Positions 59,038 to 60,912 of a DNA stretch of 60,912 nt are shown here, piece after piece. Source of the stretch: Thermomucor indicae-seudaticae (Eukaryota > Mucoromycota > Mucoromycetes > Mucorales > Lichtheimiaceae); the NCBI GenBank assembly GCA_000787465.1, contig JSYX01000166.1, positions 1 through 60,912 on the forward strand, read 5' to 3'. The position numbers were made by a program, and so were the translations under genes. Positions within the stretch are counted from its first letter, which is position 1. Every line of letters begins with the position of its first letter. The notes beneath the pieces are model-generated. The model was not told the DNA's origin. It did not search any database and saw nothing but the letters and a program-made list of their open reading frames with translations.

Positions 59038-60585
59038 CTAGGTTGAAGAAGAAAAGCCTGATAATCGGATGACTCGTCGCTTGGGGATCTTTCGAGTCCG
59101 CCTGGCACCTGTTCTTTTTGTGATAGGATGTGGGCAGCTCCGGACGACAGCGTTGAGGATGGTTGGGGTGGAGGGCGAGAGTGTTCGATGGGCACAGGAC
59201 AATCGAGCGAGTCTCGAGACGAGTTCGTTGTCTTGCATTCTTAAGACGATGTCTCCAGAAAAGAAGGCAGACAGGTTTTCTTGTTGTCCGGCAAGAAGGG
59301 AAGGGATCTCTGGGCCTTCAGACACGTACCACGGCGCGTCGGCATCATCAGCGTAAATGTCTGCTATGGAAACCGACGATGGGTAGGCGGATGAGCATGC
59401 GGTGGTGTTCGATTCAGAGAACTGGTCGTCCCAGTGCTGCAGGTACTGGTGCATTCTGCGGATGGAGGCGTATTCTGTATAAATGGACGGATGCGTGTAG
59501 TAACCCAGCCCGTGATGTAGAGAGGAGAATGGCGGCGAATAATCCGGCAAAGAAGATGAGCAACTGCTCGAGAGCGACAGCGATCGGATATCGTCTATGT
59601 CTGCATCAATTGACGACTGGTACGATGATGATGATGATTTCTTGAATACTGCAAGATGATAGCCAGACGCGGAATAGAGATCCGTGAAATCTTGGTCCAT
59701 AAAGAACGCCGGTTCCGTTGGTGTAGGCGAGGACGACAGGTGGTGGTGAGGAGGAGGTACGTCTATCCCTGAACAAGAAGAAGAAGAGCGAGTATGTCGC
59801 AAGGATTCCGAGACGATGGACGCTGGTGAAGAACGCGTGCGCTCCTCCTCCTTTTTTAGACGTTCTTGTTCATTCTGGATATGCCGTAAACTCAAATTAT
59901 GGATCATGACGGGTAGATCTTCCTGGAAGAGATTGCGAATTTGTTTTTCGATTTCGCGCTGGAGAAAGTTTCGGATACTGGAGATGCTGTCGAATGTGGA
60001 ACTAACGAGGATATTCTCCAGAGGGTCATTCTTGAACACGAGCGTGACGCCTTTTGTCTTTGAGACGACAAGGACCACGATGCCGCGTAATTTCAGGTCG
60101 CTAATTCTTAACAGCATCGGTACGACCAAAGGACGGTCTGCGGCCAGGATGCCTGGTCGAGTATGCCGACTAGCGTTTTCCGCCGATCTTTTCCCGTGCA
60201 TTGGATTCGCCTATTTCTCGAGATTTATAAAGTGCCCCGATCTATAAGAGAAATTGGCTCTTCTCTTACCTGTACTTTTGTCTGCAGTACAATGTATGCA
60301 TCGCCTGCATACGTGAGCTTAAAGATACCTCGAAATTTGTCGCTCGTGAGCTCGCCCACTTCTAGAATTTCGAGTTCAGGTGGCTATACACTGGCCGTCA
60401 GCGCTCGGCTACTAGGTCATAATACCAGGACGACTTACTGTGGTGCCCATGTGCAATTCCTTGACAGTAATGTGACCGACAATATTCTTTGGTGTGTTGC
60501 CCTTGTTCAAGGCCGCTTCCAGCTGAGCTTTTGCCTCGTCATAGAAACCAGCGTCGAAATCGGGCCAGTTGAACCTAAATGCCAT
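59038..60585 (-). CDS. MDM34: MDM34, ERMES complex subunit with SMP lipid-transfer domain
   Basis: Mdm34 sits at the mitochondrial outer membrane end of the ER-mitochondria encounter structure and moves phospholipids. Three exons. The start [20 protein letters not shown] is the Mdm34 hallmark 'F.FNWP.F'. It continues [28 protein letters not shown] spliced to [20 protein letters not shown], and [18 protein letters not shown] spliced to ANPMHG. The SMP domain then has [20 protein letters not shown] and [20 protein letters not shown]. The Ser-rich C-terminal half is poorly conserved in the family. It ends with a basic [17 protein letters not shown]. Length, about 480 residues, is normal. Confidence 0.94.
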
Positions 60586-60912
60586 TTCGCGAAAGTTACG
60601 CACCTCGGAAAAAGAAAGAGTAGAGAGGGGGGGGGGGCAAAAAAGAATGGAGGCAAAAAAAAATAAAAAGGTATGCACAAACAACCGCGCGAGACCTTTT
60701 TTTTTTGTTTTTCGGCGGTCTATGCGTCGTGGTATTCGGAGGAATTCGGAAAGCCACATCTAAACTTCTTCCTCTACAGTTTATTCAACTAAACATCGTG
60801 TTGTGATATAGAAAAGCTTTGCAGTAAATGTAAAATTCAAATTGCGTGTAGAAAAAGATCGAATGTGCAGGAAGAGAATGTACCATTTGCGAATGAGTAC
60901 AGCAGTTTTTGC
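60586..60912. other. MDM34 upstream region
   Basis: An uninterrupted G run (60628-60638) and an A/T-rich tract (60655-60720) are present. No further gene is visible before the window ends. Confidence 0.5.

Overview
The window is nuclear DNA of a filamentous early-diverging fungus, most likely a Mucoromycota/Mucorales species. The evidence is compact protein genes split by many short introns (about 45-75 bp, GTAAGT-like donors, CTNAY-like branch sites), chitin-pathway and yeast-like eukaryotic housekeeping genes on both strands, and decayed copies of protein families that I know as expanded in Mucorales. There are no bacterial operons, CRISPR arrays or rRNA genes, and I could not recognise any tRNA. 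Exon boundaries were read by eye from GT/AG sites and frame, so gene spans are more reliable than each splice site.

Layout. 1-3.8 kb: gene-poor left flank with a ~70-bp tandem repeat and a decayed gene fragment. 3.9-14.5 kb: eIF4G (+), SmB (-), mitochondrial ribosomal proteins uS8m (+) and mL38 (-), a doubtful hypothetical gene (-), and a serine-rich Bni4-like PP1-docking protein (-). 14.5-17 kb: relics. 17-29.6 kb, all +: SMC6, UDP-GlcNAc pyrophosphorylase, a two-domain GNAT acetyltransferase, the Mrc1/Claspin checkpoint mediator and a Bet1-type SNARE. 29.7-30.6 kb: a Pho80/PCL-type cyclin (-). 32.8-35 kb: a BCS1-like AAA ATPase (+). 35.7-48.4 kb, all -: Vnx1-type vacuolar cation/H+ antiporter, Dbp6/DDX51 helicase, a large three-pass kelch receptor-like protein, and a farnesylated class A Hsp40. 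48.4-52 kb: accessory island with a PD-(D/E)XK-like gene broken by a small transposon and a duplicated exon relic. 52-60.9 kb: an orphan acidic/basic-tailed protein (+), a multi-KH RNA-binding protein that reads in frame into a chitin-binding CBM5/12 module (+), GET1 (+) and the ERMES subunit MDM34 (-).

Functionally the housekeeping set covers translation (eIF4G, two mitoribosomal proteins, Dbp6), splicing (SmB), genome maintenance (SMC6, Mrc1), wall precursor synthesis (UAP1), membrane insertion, traffic and contact sites (GET1, Bet1, MDM34) and vacuolar ion balance (Vnx1). The genes are independently transcribed; neighbours are not obviously co-functional. The most unusual items are the interrupted PD-(D/E)XK-like gene with its 98-bp insertion and 10-bp target duplication, the three-pass kelch protein, and the KH/CBM5/12 reading frame.
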